32,155 bases of DNA, taken from NCBI GenBank assembly GCA_964343305.1, contig CAYFJO010000080.1, forward strand, positions 1 through 32,155, given 5' to 3'. Positions 7,289-17,500 of this stretch are shown here, piece after piece. The stretch is from CAYFJO01 sp964343305 (GTDB lineage: Bacteria > Planctomycetota > Planctomycetia > Pirellulales > Pirellulaceae). How positions within the stretch are numbered: position 1 is the stretch's first letter; each line of letters opens with the position of its first letter. The translations under genes and the position numbers were made by a program. Under the pieces are notes generated by a model. It saw only the letters and a program-made list of their open reading frames with translations, searched no databases and was not told the DNA's origin.

Positions 7289-10200
7289 TCAATCGAACAA
7301 TAAGATACCAAACTCGGCGGGGATTGGCTCCGTGGCCCCTGGTGTCCATGACTGGAATCCAACGCCGGGAATCGTGCGTTGGACTCCCACGGCCCAAGCG
7401 GCTTGTGACTTTGGCGACACGGACACGAGCTCCGAAAGTGGAATCGCCGCCTCCAAAAACCACTGTTGGCCATCCGATTCAGCCGCCACAAACCACTCGG
7501 GATTCCACGACGCATCGCCCATGCATTGCTCGGCAAGCCAGCCACGATGATCAATTGTCAGGCGATAATAGCTTGTATAGTCTCGATCGATATCGATCAG
7601 AATGTCAATCCGATCCTGTGTCGACAACTCCATGTCATGTTTTCTGAGACCGGCGGCAGCGGAATAATTGGCTCCAATGGCCTTATTGCATGCGACACCC
7701 AAGTACAAATGGTCATCGTCATAGGCGAACATCGCATTGGCCGGCCACGACTGGTCGTCACGCATAACACTTTTGAGTTCAACCACTTTGGAATTCACCC
7801 AGCACGGATCATCAAGTTTTCCGTCAAGGTGCGGTTTCGTCTCGGTTTTTGCACAACTGACGATCGGCTTTGGAGCAACCTTCGTCGGCTTGCTCAACCA
7901 CAACTCCATGCGTGCATTCTTGTTCCACAGATTCTGGTGGGCGGACTGGGAGAGGGAGTTAAATGTCCGAGTGGCTTCTGATCGCGCGCCGGCCATGCGT
8001 TTGGATGCAGCAATGGGAAATCGCAAATCAGGCTCCACCATCATCCACGGCCGTGTTTTCTGCGCCATTTTGCTCAGCGCCTCGACCTTTCTCAGGAATT
8101 CATCTTGCACAGGCGACGCATCCACCGCACGGTGAAACGTCGCTTGTTGTACGGCTGTCGCCTGCGTCGTGACTTTGCGAAGTCCAGCACGCCTGGCAAG
8201 TCGCCAACGTACCTCGCCACTAGTCCAGTACCGAATCAACCACTGCACGGATGGTTCCACCAACTCATGATTACGAAATTGCTGGACAAGTTGCTCCAGT
8301 ACGTCAGCGGCCAATTCAGACTGACCCACCTTGTGATATTGCATGGCGAGTTGAAAAAACACGCCCGCCGCATGATTTGGATTGAGCCCGCGCGTCAAAT
8401 CGTCGACTTGTGCGAGCCAACTCATGCCCGCTTGAGCGTCTTCCGACGCACGTGAAAGAAGTTGTTCGATGTTGCGTCGTTTTTGAACTGTCCGGCGCAA
8501 CTCGTCCATGCTGGCGGCGGGTGGCTGTCCGCGAAATCGACGCGCCTCGCTGCCTGGCTGCAAAGCGATGCCGCTGAACATGTCACGTCGCCCGATTCCA
8601 GCCGGCAGGTCGCTGGCCAACAATCGATAGCCAATCATGGTCGGCGCGGGTTTCGGTTGCACGTGAAGCAACGCACGTCCCTCGCTAGAAATATCCGACA
8701 GTGATCGTCCCAGATGCGGCGCGAGGCCGGACGTAACGACCTGCTGGGTGGCTTCGCGCTGGTTGCTCGTTCGGCTGTACGTCTTTTTGACTTGCCAAGG
8801 CTTGAGGCCAACCGTCGAAAGCTGTTCACGATAGGCGTCCACGTTGGCGGCCTTTTCGGTTGCCGCCAGGATGGCTTGATGAAGCATTCGGGGCAGTGGA
8901 TTTGAGTCGCCGGCATCGACCTGGGGCACGATCAAAACATCCGGACGCCATTGACGAATCTTCAAAACCAAGTGTTCCTCGAGCTGTGCCACCGCCTGAC
9001 CGTTGTTGACCCGGTTCCAAAGATTGATGACATACTCTTTTGGCAAATCGATCCCCGGCTGCCGTAACGGAAATCTCCACGAAGTGTCAGCCACCGAACC
9101 GCCCACTTTGAGCATCGCTTCGTGCGTTCTTCGCCGTAAGGCCGCGGTGTGGTGCGTTCTGTTTTCCAACTCGGGACAACCAATGATTTCGGCAGCGGAC
9201 AAATAGCCTTCATCCGCGGATTGGCGCGCCAGCAATTCGAACGGCAGTGAATTCGCATCCTCAGCGATCGCCAGCATCGCAACACGTTGGCCTCCGCCGC
9301 GCTGCCATCGCCACGTCTTACCACCGTCGCGCGTCGACAAAATCACCCCCAGGGAACCGACTGCCCAACCTCGATTCGCATCTAAAAACATCAGCTTTCG
9401 GAGTGGCATGGTTTGATCTGTTGGCCATGCACGCCAGGATTTTCCATGGTCCGTCGACCGAAAGACCATCGTTCCCGGCGCACCCGCGATCCAGCAGTTT
9501 GATCCCAATGCCGCGACGGCAAAGAAGCCAAAATGTCGCGACATGCCAGCAGGAGAACGTCCGATTGGGCGTTTCCAAGTCAGCCCTGCATCCAGCGTTT
9601 GCCAAACATTGCCGTCGTCACCAACGCACCAACCCTGCCGACGGCCAACGAGTTTCAAGTCGTGTGCCACTGCGAGGCCAAGCGTCGGACCCTGCGATGT
9701 TTGAATCCTACGGCGATTGACCACGGTCCACTTGGAGCCAAACCCGATCAACGCTCCTCGTCCGTCTTCGGAGATGTCTCCCGCAGTCCAAAACGTGCCG
9801 CTCCCGCCAGTCGCCCCCGTCCAACTTCGTCCACCATCATCGGTGTACATGACTCCGTTCGGATAGGTGACCGAAGTATCGCCAATCACCCAACCTCGCC
9901 GCGCGTCAACGAACTTCACCCTCTTCAGCAACGGCAGTGACAGTCCTTTGATTGGCTGCCAGGTTCGCCCGCCGTCGCTCGTCTTGATCACCGTTCCGCG
10001 CGATCGGTGCGTGTACGGATGCGTCCAGCCGCCAACGGCCCAGCCAGTGCTGTGATTGATAAACGAGACCGAATTGAGGCGACACGAGACGCCTGAGTTC
10101 TGCGATCCCCAATGTCGTCCGCCATCGACGCTCGACCAAATAACGCCTCGATCACCCACCGCCCAACCTTGGTCGGCATCGATAAAGAAGACGTCGGACA

Positions 10201-10324
10201 ACTCAGCATCGGCGCGCATCTCCGGACGCGCGTTTTCATCCTGCGCGGAAGCCGTTCCGCTGGCCAAGACGTTGGCCAACGAAATCCAATAGAAGAAGCA
10301 ACAGACTTGTTGCTGGCTTGGCAC
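7289..10324 (-). CDS. Secreted YCF48-repeat / PIG-L-like / CBM9-like fusion protein
   Basis: 1011 residues. Residues 1-27 look like a Sec signal peptide ending ASGTASA. Residues about 40-345 contain repeated units of the YCF48/BNR type (GWAVGDRGVIWSSVDGGRHW, GWAVGG...TSDGGRTW, GWAVGSLGVI...TRDGGKTW), predicting a beta-propeller related to the HCF136/YCF48 photosystem assembly factor. Residues about 347-530 (VAMLAIAEDAN, ADEGYLSAAEI, QWRPDVLIVPQ) recall the PIG-L/LmbE deacetylase fold, but HPDD is replaced by EDAN, so it is probably inactive. A linker or TPR-like region follows. Residues about 830-1011 (HLDGKLDDPCW, AYDDDHLYLGVAC, DRIDILIDIDRD) match CBM9-like carbohydrate-binding domains. Start is GTG with GGAG 7 nt upstream. 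Probable role: an exported sugar-binding/processing protein; the substrate is unknown. Confidence 0.72.
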   Translation of the reverse strand: MPSQQQVCCFFYWISLANVLASGTASAQDENARPEMRADAELSDVFFIDADQGWAVGDRGVIWSSVDGGRHWGSQNSGVSCRLNSVSFINHSTGWAVGGWTHPYTHRSRGTVIKTSDGGRTWQPIKGLSLPLLKRVKFVDARRGWVIGDTSVTYPNGVMYTDDGGRSWTGATGGSGTFWTAGDISEDGRGALIGFGSKWTVVNRRRIQTSQGPTLGLAVAHDLKLVGRRQGWCVGDDGNVWQTLDAGLTWKRPIGRSPAGMSRHFGFFAVAALGSNCWIAGAPGTMVFRSTDHGKSWRAWPTDQTMPLRKLMFLDANRGWAVGSLGVILSTRDGGKTWRWQRGGGQRVAMLAIAEDANSLPFELLARQSADEGYLSAAEIIGCPELENRTHHTAALRRRTHEAMLKVGGSVADTSWRFPLRQPGIDLPKEYVINLWNRVNNGQAVAQLEEHLVLKIRQWRPDVLIVPQVDAGDSNPLPRMLHQAILAATEKAANVDAYREQLSTVGLKPWQVKKTYSRTSNQREATQQVVTSGLAPHLGRSLSDISSEGRALLHVQPKPAPTMIGYRLLASDLPAGIGRRDMFSGIALQPGSEARRFRGQPPAASMDELRRTVQKRRNIEQLLSRASEDAQAGMSWLAQVDDLTRGLNPNHAAGVFFQLAMQYHKVGQSELAADVLEQLVQQFRNHELVEPSVQWLIRYWTSGEVRWRLARRAGLRKVTTQATAVQQATFHRAVDASPVQDEFLRKVEALSKMAQKTRPWMMVEPDLRFPIAASKRMAGARSEATRTFNSLSQSAHQNLWNKNARMELWLSKPTKVAPKPIVSCAKTETKPHLDGKLDDPCWVNSKVVELKSVMRDDQSWPANAMFAYDDDHLYLGVACNKAIGANYSAAAGLRKHDMELSTQDRIDILIDIDRDYTSYYRLTIDHRGWLAEQCMGDASWNPEWFVAAESDGQQWFLEAAIPLSELVSVSPKSQAAWAVGVQRTIPGVGFQSWTPGATEPIPAEFGILLFD

Positions 10325-10388
10325 AAGGCTACTCCGCGATTTGGGAAGCTAAAAACCGCGAGATTGTAGCGAAAGCTGGAGTATGCTC

Positions 10389-10519
10389 CTAGTGCTTTGT
10401 CAAAGTGAGTGGTGTGCCACTGGCTCTGCCAGTGCTTCGCAGCTACTAACACGATCAGGATTTGCACTGGCAGAGCCAGTGGCACACGATCCCAAAATTG
10501 AAAGTGGACAAAGCACTAG
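10389..10519. repeat. MITE-like element with 13-bp terminal inverted repeats
   Basis: CTAGTGCTTTGTC at 10389-10401 and its exact complement GACAAAGCACTAG at 10507-10519 bound a 131-bp unit with no coding capacity. Inside lie inverted arms around 10413-10434 and 10464-10486 (TGTGCCACTGGCTCTGCCAG and complement). Each arm is itself a hairpin (CACTGGC/GCCAGTG with a 3-nt loop). Both outer ends finish in CTAG, which may be the insertion target. It has the shape of a non-autonomous mobile or REP-type repeat; no transposase is nearby. Confidence 0.75.
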
Positions 10520-10530
10520 CGCGGATTATT

Positions 10531-10594
10531 CACTAACCCGATGCGCAAGCGAGGGGTCTTGGACGTCGCCCCTCGCTTGCGCGTCGGGTTAGTG
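10531..10594. repeat. 26-bp-stem palindromic repeat
   Basis: The left arm 10531-10556 begins CACTAACCCGATGCGCAAGC. It pairs with the right arm 10569-10594, which ends GCGTCGGGTTAGTG, over 26 bp with one A/G difference, leaving a 12-nt loop. No ORF. It is separated by 11 nt from the MITE-like element. Likely a dispersed intergenic repeat; it could also act as a transcription barrier at the 3' side of the 10745-12130 gene. Confidence 0.7.
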
Positions 10595-10727
10595 TGGATT
10601 CGAATTTGCGCGGTGTTTTAGGCAAGATAGCCGCAACTCCTTTTCACAGAAAACATCACGTCGTTTGGACCACGGTTCATGAACAATCCGGGCTAGGTCG
10701 AGAGAGATGCTAGCAACAAGTTATTTC

Positions 10728-10744
10728 GGTGCGTTGCACGCACC
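10728..10744. terminator. Hairpin abutting the stop codon of the enolase-superfamily gene
   Basis: GGTGCGT (10728-10734), loop TGC, ACGCACC (10738-10744): a perfect 7-bp hairpin that ends at the base next to the stop codon of the minus-strand gene. There is no U-tract. It may be a terminator-like or repeat hairpin. Confidence 0.4.
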
Positions 10745-12130
10745 CTACTCGACTAGCAAGGGACGCTGGCGGGCGCGTTCGTAGAGTTTTTTCCAACGCT
10801 CCGAGCCATCGTTGGGGAGCAAACGTGTTGTTACACCGGGCTCATAGTACGGCACTTTTCCATAGCGGGCCGGGTTGAGGACGAAGTTCACCTTGCCTGT
10901 ATTGCCAAAGTACATCTTTCGCCCGTCGAGCCATGTCGTTTCAATCAGCCGTGGCGGATCGGGACGTTGTTTTGGCTTTTCAACTTTCAGTCTTTCGACC
11001 GTGTCGAGGTCAAGTTCGTAACCCAGGCCCGGCCCCTCTGGCACTGCCGCAAAGCCTTGCTTCACGACGATCGGCTCGGTCAACATCGTGTGTTGATAAA
11101 GTTGATGGCAGTTTACGGCAGGCCAAGTTGCGTGACTCAACACGCCGCCAAAGTGCAACGAAAATGCTGCCGTGATTCCCGTACCGACAAGTTGCAACCA
11201 GAATGGCTTGTTCGCCATCGCACACACGCCGCCCGCATTCATCGCATCCCGCGCACCGCGGCCCACGATGAAACCATCGCACGCGTCGTCGCGCAGCACA
11301 ACGATCGGCTCGGGTTTGCCATAGTGCATCGCGATGTCGACGTGTGTCGCGGCTCGGATGGCCCGATTGCCTTGTAAATCGAATTGCGAAATCGGTGTCT
11401 CAAAAATGTCAACATGCGGATATTTTTCCAAATCCTGCAGGATCGGAATTCCTCTCTGCGCATCCAGCAGCGTGCCATTGAAATCCATATCGATTTTGAA
11501 TTCTTCCGGCACGACTTGGGTCGACAATTCGAGTTGTTTCCAAACATCGAACCAGGGACGTCCTTTGGTTTTGTAAGCTCGATAGCCCGATCGTAGTGCC
11601 TCCTGGCATTCGGCCGCCATGTCTTCAGGCGATGTGTCGATGTTCCACCACGACAAGGGTGTTCGCTGGTGAACTTGTTTGCCGAGCAACGCGTGAACGG
11701 GCGAATCCATCGCGCGAGCCACGGCGTCGAACAATGCCATTTGCAGTCCCGCACCCAATTCGTCGTCCCACATCAATTCGGCTGCGCTGCGTCCCATCGC
11801 TCGACGCACATCGTCGTCTTCGGAAACGCCCCACGTGTAATACAGAAGCGTTTCGCCGAAACCCGTGTGACCGGACTGGAGCGTGACTTGGAAAATCTCG
11901 CTGTACATCCAGTGGGGCAACTCACGCGCCATGTTGCGAGCCGGGATCTCCCGATAGGGTACTTTGACAGTCGTACGGTCAATTTTTTGAATCGTCAAAT
12001 GCCGGGCGGCGCGTTGCAGTTCGGACGCGGCTACGTTCGGCGAGCGCAAGTCAGGGAAACAGGACCCGGCAGCGGCGGCCGCGCCACTGCGCAGGACATC
12101 ACGTCTTGTGAACAGGGATTTGGAAACCAT
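10745..12130 (-). CDS. Tat-exported enolase-superfamily (mandelate racemase/MLE-type) enzyme
   Basis: 461 residues from ATG 12130, which has AAGGA three bases upstream and puts a twin-arginine signal (TRRDVLRSGAAAAAG) at the N-terminus; the longer reading from 12217 would bury this signal. The mature protein has the enolase-superfamily capping domain, then a barrel with YKTKGRP (K-x-K type catalytic lysines), the metal ligands in IDMDFNG and DIFETPIS, and a later DGFIVGRG strand. Members abstract a proton alpha to a carboxylate, as in sugar-acid dehydratases and racemases. The adjacent uronate isomerase-like gene (13-nt gap, upstream in the transcript) fits a sugar-acid catabolic role, though export would separate the two enzymes. 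Exact substrate is unknown. Confidence 0.85.
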   Translation of the reverse strand: MVSKSLFTRRDVLRSGAAAAAGSCFPDLRSPNVAASELQRAARHLTIQKIDRTTVKVPYREIPARNMARELPHWMYSEIFQVTLQSGHTGFGETLLYYTWGVSEDDDVRRAMGRSAAELMWDDELGAGLQMALFDAVARAMDSPVHALLGKQVHQRTPLSWWNIDTSPEDMAAECQEALRSGYRAYKTKGRPWFDVWKQLELSTQVVPEEFKIDMDFNGTLLDAQRGIPILQDLEKYPHVDIFETPISQFDLQGNRAIRAATHVDIAMHYGKPEPIVVLRDDACDGFIVGRGARDAMNAGGVCAMANKPFWLQLVGTGITAAFSLHFGGVLSHATWPAVNCHQLYQHTMLTEPIVVKQGFAAVPEGPGLGYELDLDTVERLKVEKPKQRPDPPRLIETTWLDGRKMYFGNTGKVNFVLNPARYGKVPYYEPGVTTRLLPNDGSERWKKLYERARQRPLLVE

Positions 12131-12143
12131 GGTCCTTGGAGGG

Positions 12144-14426
12144 TTAAATCTGAATTCCAGGAAATTCGTCGTCGTCGACCGGAGCGGTGTCGATTTGTAG
12201 CTCGTCGCCTGTCTCAATCGCTGGCGGGGAAAGATCTAGATCAAAGGGCTGTTCTTCGGGAGCTTCTTCCATTGCAGCATCTTCAGTAGTTTCCGGTTCT
12301 GGTGTCTGGATCACCGGGACCGGCTGGGGTTGTGGCGGTGCGGCAGGCTGAGGCTGCGCTGTGGGTTGTGGTGCAGTCGGTGCGAAGCCCGGTGGCGCGA
12401 ATTCGTCATCGAGGATGTCGTCGATCGACAAGTCGTCTTCCGCGGGAGCGGCGGGTTCGGCAGGCATCGGAGCAACCGGTTGAGGTGCTTCGGCCATCGG
12501 GACGCCTGGGAACGGCTGTTCAACCGGTTGCGCCGCGGCGGGCATTGGCTGAGGCTCAAGATTCGGCGGTTCGACGGCAACCTTCGGCACATCGGTTGGA
12601 GCGGGAAGGTCGAAATCGATCGGCGCTTCAATTGGCACTGCGCCGATTTGCGCACCGCCGGGTGGCACGATTTGATCGTCGCCGAAGATGTCGTCAATCT
12701 CACTGTTGTCATCGGGAGAAGGCATCAGTGGCACTTGAATTGGTTCGCTCGTCGCTTCGCTCGGCTGTTCAACGGGTGCGGCCATCGGTTGTGGTTCGAT
12801 CGAGGAAGCGCTCTCGTCAGGTGTGTCCGGCAAATCCAACACCACGTCCTCTTGCGGATGGGTTGCATTCGGCAACATGAATTCGGCTGCTGCCGGTTGA
12901 GGTGCGTCCGTCGCGACTTGATCGGGCGGTGGCAATTCTTGTGAGAAAATGTCGTCGGTTGGCGCGCCCGCAAGTTGCTCGGCAGCAACGGGCTGCGGGG
13001 CTTCTTCCAACATGGGTGCGAAAGACGAATCCGCTGGTTCCGGCTGCTCGAAGGATGGTTCGTCGGCTTGCTGTAAGAAGGGTGCCGTTGCCGGAACTTG
13101 CGGCCGAGCAGGCGGTGTGACCGCATGAATGACTGGCTCCTCATTCAGGCGGAAGATCGTTTCGACGTTGCCCCTCAAAACTTGTTTACCAAAATCGACC
13201 GCACACTCTTCCGTCCAACCGCGGTCGATTACGTACCTTTCGGCCAGGATTTTCGCCAGAATTCGCTTGTACATATTGAACTTCGGCAACGCGAATTCCA
13301 GTTTGTACATGTCGCTGTAATAGCCTATTTGTTTTGTGCGCGGTACGGCTTCGAGTCGCGCGGCGGCGTCGTGTTCGATATAAGTCGGCGTGTTGCTGTA
13401 CCACCAGTGGCCGTTGGTCACCACGTTCGGGAAAATCCAGGCATAGCTTGTCAGTTCCTGGTTCGTGACACTGGCGAGAACGGAGATCGGAAACGTCACG
13501 TTCGGAAATGCGTTGAACAGCTCTTTGTATTGAATCAGTGACACACGACTGTCGTACAAGTCCTGTCCTTGATAAACGCCCGCTTCGTACACTCCGCGAT
13601 TGACACCGATCATCAGATCGAACGGCAGCCGGAAATCGTTGCAGTATTCGGCCAGCGTCCAGAAAACAAAATTGGCCACGGCTTTTTTATCCGCGTCGCT
13701 TGCGTCCGGTCCCAACGCGTACAACGATGTGATTGCCGTGTTCGCGCGGCCTTCGGAAATCTGCGTCGGAGCAAAATCGGGCGGCAACGAAATTGCACAC
13801 GCTCGCGCATTGTTCGACGAGAAATGTTCAAACAGTTTTCCGATCGCGTATTTCAACGTGCCAGAGTCACCGACGGCGACGCCCGACGCCTTTGTCAAGC
13901 GCTCCTGCACATCGCGCTTTGACAAATGAAAAACAAGATCATCGGTTCGCAGGCAGGGGATGTATGTTTTCGTGTCGAAACCGGACAGCGGATCGTCAAA
14001 GTCGTTCGTAAGAAAAACGGCTTCAAGTTTGCTGAGCATCAAGACCGTGTCGGGCCAATCGTCAGCCGACATCTCTCGCACGGCGCAGTCGTATATCGGC
14101 TCCCAATTCTCTTTCGTGATCCGGTCGCCATCGAACCCGAAAAACGTCTGAGCCATCTCGACGAACCAACTGTATTGAATCGAATTGTCGATCGCGCCGA
14201 GGTTTTCCATTAACCGCCCGACCTTTTCTTTCGGATCGAGGCCAGGTTCTTCGATCTGATCCTTGGGCATGCCGGCCGAGTGGGCGAGTTCGGTGTAGTA
14301 GTGATAGCCGAGAATATCCGCTGGCGTGCGAGACGCTGGATCGAGTGCGTTGATGTGCGTGTGCGGATCGACGAGGACAAGCGAGGAAAGTTCGTTACAC
14401 AGTCGCGTGCGAAGCTCTTGGGACAT
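12144..14426 (-). CDS. Uronate isomerase-like (UxaC) amidohydrolase with long disordered tail
   Basis: Residues 1 to about 448 follow the glucuronate/uronate isomerase branch of the amidohydrolase superfamily: LVDPHTHINALD gives the metal-binding HxH, HWWYSNTPTYIE matches the WWF(N)D strand, and GYYSDMYKLEFALPKFNMYKRIL matches the C-terminal D-S-R-S...RRIL region of UxaC. UxaC interconverts glucuronate/galacturonate with fructuronate/tagaturonate. Residues about 449-760 are Pro/Ala/Gln/Glu-rich and low in complexity, with acidic motifs TDDIFSQE, IDDIFGDD, IDDILDDEF and the terminal DDDEFPGIQI. This tail is absent from ordinary UxaC proteins and roughly doubles the charge. The start at 14426 has GGTGA 6 nt upstream. 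It precedes the enolase-superfamily gene in a likely two-gene operon. Confidence 0.8.
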   Translation of the reverse strand: MSQELRTRLCNELSSLVLVDPHTHINALDPASRTPADILGYHYYTELAHSAGMPKDQIEEPGLDPKEKVGRLMENLGAIDNSIQYSWFVEMAQTFFGFDGDRITKENWEPIYDCAVREMSADDWPDTVLMLSKLEAVFLTNDFDDPLSGFDTKTYIPCLRTDDLVFHLSKRDVQERLTKASGVAVGDSGTLKYAIGKLFEHFSSNNARACAISLPPDFAPTQISEGRANTAITSLYALGPDASDADKKAVANFVFWTLAEYCNDFRLPFDLMIGVNRGVYEAGVYQGQDLYDSRVSLIQYKELFNAFPNVTFPISVLASVTNQELTSYAWIFPNVVTNGHWWYSNTPTYIEHDAAARLEAVPRTKQIGYYSDMYKLEFALPKFNMYKRILAKILAERYVIDRGWTEECAVDFGKQVLRGNVETIFRLNEEPVIHAVTPPARPQVPATAPFLQQADEPSFEQPEPADSSFAPMLEEAPQPVAAEQLAGAPTDDIFSQELPPPDQVATDAPQPAAAEFMLPNATHPQEDVVLDLPDTPDESASSIEPQPMAAPVEQPSEATSEPIQVPLMPSPDDNSEIDDIFGDDQIVPPGGAQIGAVPIEAPIDFDLPAPTDVPKVAVEPPNLEPQPMPAAAQPVEQPFPGVPMAEAPQPVAPMPAEPAAPAEDDLSIDDILDDEFAPPGFAPTAPQPTAQPQPAAPPQPQPVPVIQTPEPETTEDAAMEEAPEEQPFDLDLSPPAIETGDELQIDTAPVDDDEFPGIQI

Positions 14427-14463
14427 ATAGTATCACCGGTGACGATGTTTTAGTTTTGGCCAT
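14395..14463 (-). CDS. Possible 22-residue leader peptide overlapping the UxaC-like start
   Basis: An ATG at 14463 has a good ribosome site (AGGAG, 6 nt spacing) and opens a 22-codon frame (MAKTKTSSPVILYVPRASHA, then TV and stop) that runs across the start of the UxaC-like gene in the +1 frame. It could be a translationally coupled leader. Alternatively it may mark a one-base error that hides a longer N-terminus of the enzyme. Only the ribosome site and frame support it. Confidence 0.25.
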   Translation of the reverse strand: MAKTKTSSPVILYVPRASHATV

Positions 14464-14538
14464 GTTTTGCTCCTGTATATCATATACTCCCGCGACGTTG
14501 CAGGCATGGGATTGGCCAAACGTGCGTGAAATTTGACC

Positions 14539-17500
14539 CTAACTCACATCTTCCATTTCGCCGATCTTCTGCTTCGCCTGCTCGATCTGCGTTTGGGCAT
14601 CCGGCCAACCGAATTTCATCCCCGCCTCGCCTTGGGCGAGAATCGTGTGAGCACGTTCGTACTCGGCGGCTTGCGACTCCACCACACTCAAACTCTGTGC
14701 GAAATACTTGCGAGCTTGTTCCTCGCGATCTTCGTGCATAGCCATGATTGCCCATTCGCGCAGGGCGCGCGATCGTAACGTGAGGTACTTTTTTGTGATC
14801 TTCAGTGCCTTACGAATGGCACGCTTGGCAACTTTCATCGCGGTCCGACGTGCGGGGCCTTCGGATTCGCGCTGGGCGACGATGCGCAATGCCGTCGCTT
14901 TCCACGAGACGCCGCAGAAGATGCATGGATTTCGCAGACCGCGTTTTCTGGCGACGACAAGACTCTCGTCAATTACTTTCGCTCCTTCTTCCGGGTTGTC
15001 TTCGCCGAGCAATAGCTCCAGCCCACGGCCCTGAATGCCCGTCGCAGTGGAAAGTGGATCTTGGCGCTCGCGCTCTCGTTCAATCTGCATCGCACCCTTG
15101 GGTAATAAGTGCGGGGCGGCAGGTGCCCAAAAATATAGTGCGATCGACATGCCAGAATAATCGCCAGTTTCTTTCGCCATCTCGTAGGCTTGTTTTGCTT
15201 CGAGATAGGAGTTGCGCAGGTCGCCCAAAAAATAAAGCGGCTGGCTCAAAATGATCCGCGCCATGTTCGCTTCCCACACGTCGCCTGCTTGCGTGAGTAA
15301 ATCGACTGCTTCGCGACCTGACTCGACACCCTCTTTGAATTTGCCGAGCGCGAGCAACGAAAACGTTTGAAAACTTCGCGCCTTGCCTTGGCCAAGTCGA
15401 TCGCCTGTTTCGCCATGAATCTCATACGATCGATCCGCGTATCTGGCTCCGCGCTCGGCCAATGGAATGGCGGTCATCGTGATGGCGTGAAAGGCGTAGG
15501 CGCGACCGAGTTCCTGTGAGTCAGGATATCGTTCGGCGAGGTTCACGTGCCGCAAGTGAGTCCATAGCATTTGAATGGGACTCGCCGTAAACCAATAGGG
15601 ATACGCCAGCCCGTCGTAGATTCTTGCCCGCATCAAATCCATGCGACACGTATCTGTCCCGCCTTCGCGCCGCGCCACAAACCACGAAGGAAAATACGTG
15701 TGCAAGATTTGTGAAACTCCTTCCTTCGCCAGGGCAAAGAACTGCGTGACCAAGTTTGATGGCGGCGGATTGCCAAGTTCCGTCAACGCTTGCTCGAAAT
15801 ATCGGGCCGCATTTTCCATCACACCTTTTTTGAAAAACAGATAGCCAAGCTTGCCCTCCATCCGCGCGAGGAAAACGTTTCCCTTGGCTAATGAGCGGGC
15901 GGCTTCGAACTGCTCGCTGCCTTGGTCGTACCGTCCACGCATCATCAGTACGTCGCCTAGTCCCTCAGCCACTCGAAAGCGAATCGCGTCCTCCGCCGAC
16001 TCGGCACCTCGGCGAGCGATTTCGAACTGCTGTTGGGCAACGTCCAAGGAGTTTTGCGTCCAGGCCTGTTCGGCTGCGACAAGGGCAAACGGCAATGCAC
16101 GCTTATGCTCGCCGGATGCATCGAAAAAGTACGCCAAGTCAAACACACGCTGCCACTGGCGCTTGTCAAGCGAGTATGGTTGAGAAGGTTCTTCGAACGC
16201 GGGTGTTTTCTCGATGTGACTCAGCAGGTCGTCGGCCTTGAGTCCGCTGACTTGCTCGATCATCCGCGCCAGGCTCAGATAGTGCGACACGACCGTTTCG
16301 TTGTCCAGGTGGTTGTAAACCGACTCGCGAATGCGATCATGATACGTCTCGACGACTGTCCCCGCGTCTTCCGATTCCGTCGTGCGGACGAAGTTGCTGG
16401 CACGCAGTTGAGCCAGAGAACTGGATCCTTGTGATTTGGCGTCCAACGCGTGAAAAGCTTCGATCGCGGGTATCGGCCTACCGGCGACCGCGACCAACTC
16501 CAGCAATCGCATGGCGTCCTTTGACAAACGATTGACGCGTGTCCAAATCACATCGTCCAGTTCCAGTGCTTGGTCGGCGATTTCTGGGTCTTCCTGGACA
16601 TGCTGCGCCAGTTCCCAAACGAAAAACGGCCAGCCGCCAGATTCCTGTGCGATCTTCGCGGCAAACTCTTCGCTGCGATCATCACCCGCGTCGAGCAACA
16701 TGAACGCGAGTTTCTTGGAATCGTCTTGCGACAACGACTCGACGGACATCTCTTCGCGATGCGGCAGATGTTGACCTTTTGAATAGGCTTCGGCCAACGC
16801 TTGCAGGCACATGCTTCGTTCGACGTCCTCGGTGCGATACGAACCGAGCAGCAACATTTGCGGAGCATCGGGAGGGCGAACCAGATTGGCGAGCAAAGCC
16901 GCGCTGTCAGCGTCACCCCATTGCAAATCGTCAATGTACAACACCAACGGCGCACGAATCGCCAGTCGCTGCAACAACTCTCGCAGCGCGTTCATCGCAC
17001 GCTGTCGCAGTTCCTGCTGATCCGCATTTTCGATCGTTGGATAACGGGCGTTGGGAGCTTCGGGAATCGCCCCCAACACTGGAAAAACCCGAATCAAGGC
17101 GTTGCGGTCCCGTGGCATCAGCCCGTGAGTTACATCCTCGGCCAGCGTGCCGAGAAAATCGGCCAGCGCATCGATCAAACTGTCGAGCGCCTTGAACGGC
17201 ACCGATTCCTGTTCGTAACAGCGGCCTTCCAACACAACCGCCTCGTTACGGCTGGTGATGTCTTCCAGAAAATTGTTGACCAATACGCTCTTGCCCATGC
17301 CCGACTTTCCATGGACGAAAACGCTGCGTGTGTTGCCCACCGAAACTTCGTCAAACGACTTTCGTAGATCGGAAAAATGCTGCTCGCGTCCGACCAATTG
17401 GACCGTACGTACCGCCGACGCTCGGCTTGTGACCCGTACGTCCTTTGCAAGATCGTCGCGTCCGATGACTTGCAGAATGTCCGCGGCGGCCGGTCGTTTG

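Noticed and set aside
12131..12217. 29-codon upstream extension of the enolase-superfamily protein
   Set aside because: It overlaps the UxaC-like tail; ATG 12130 has a ribosome site and gives a proper Tat signal.
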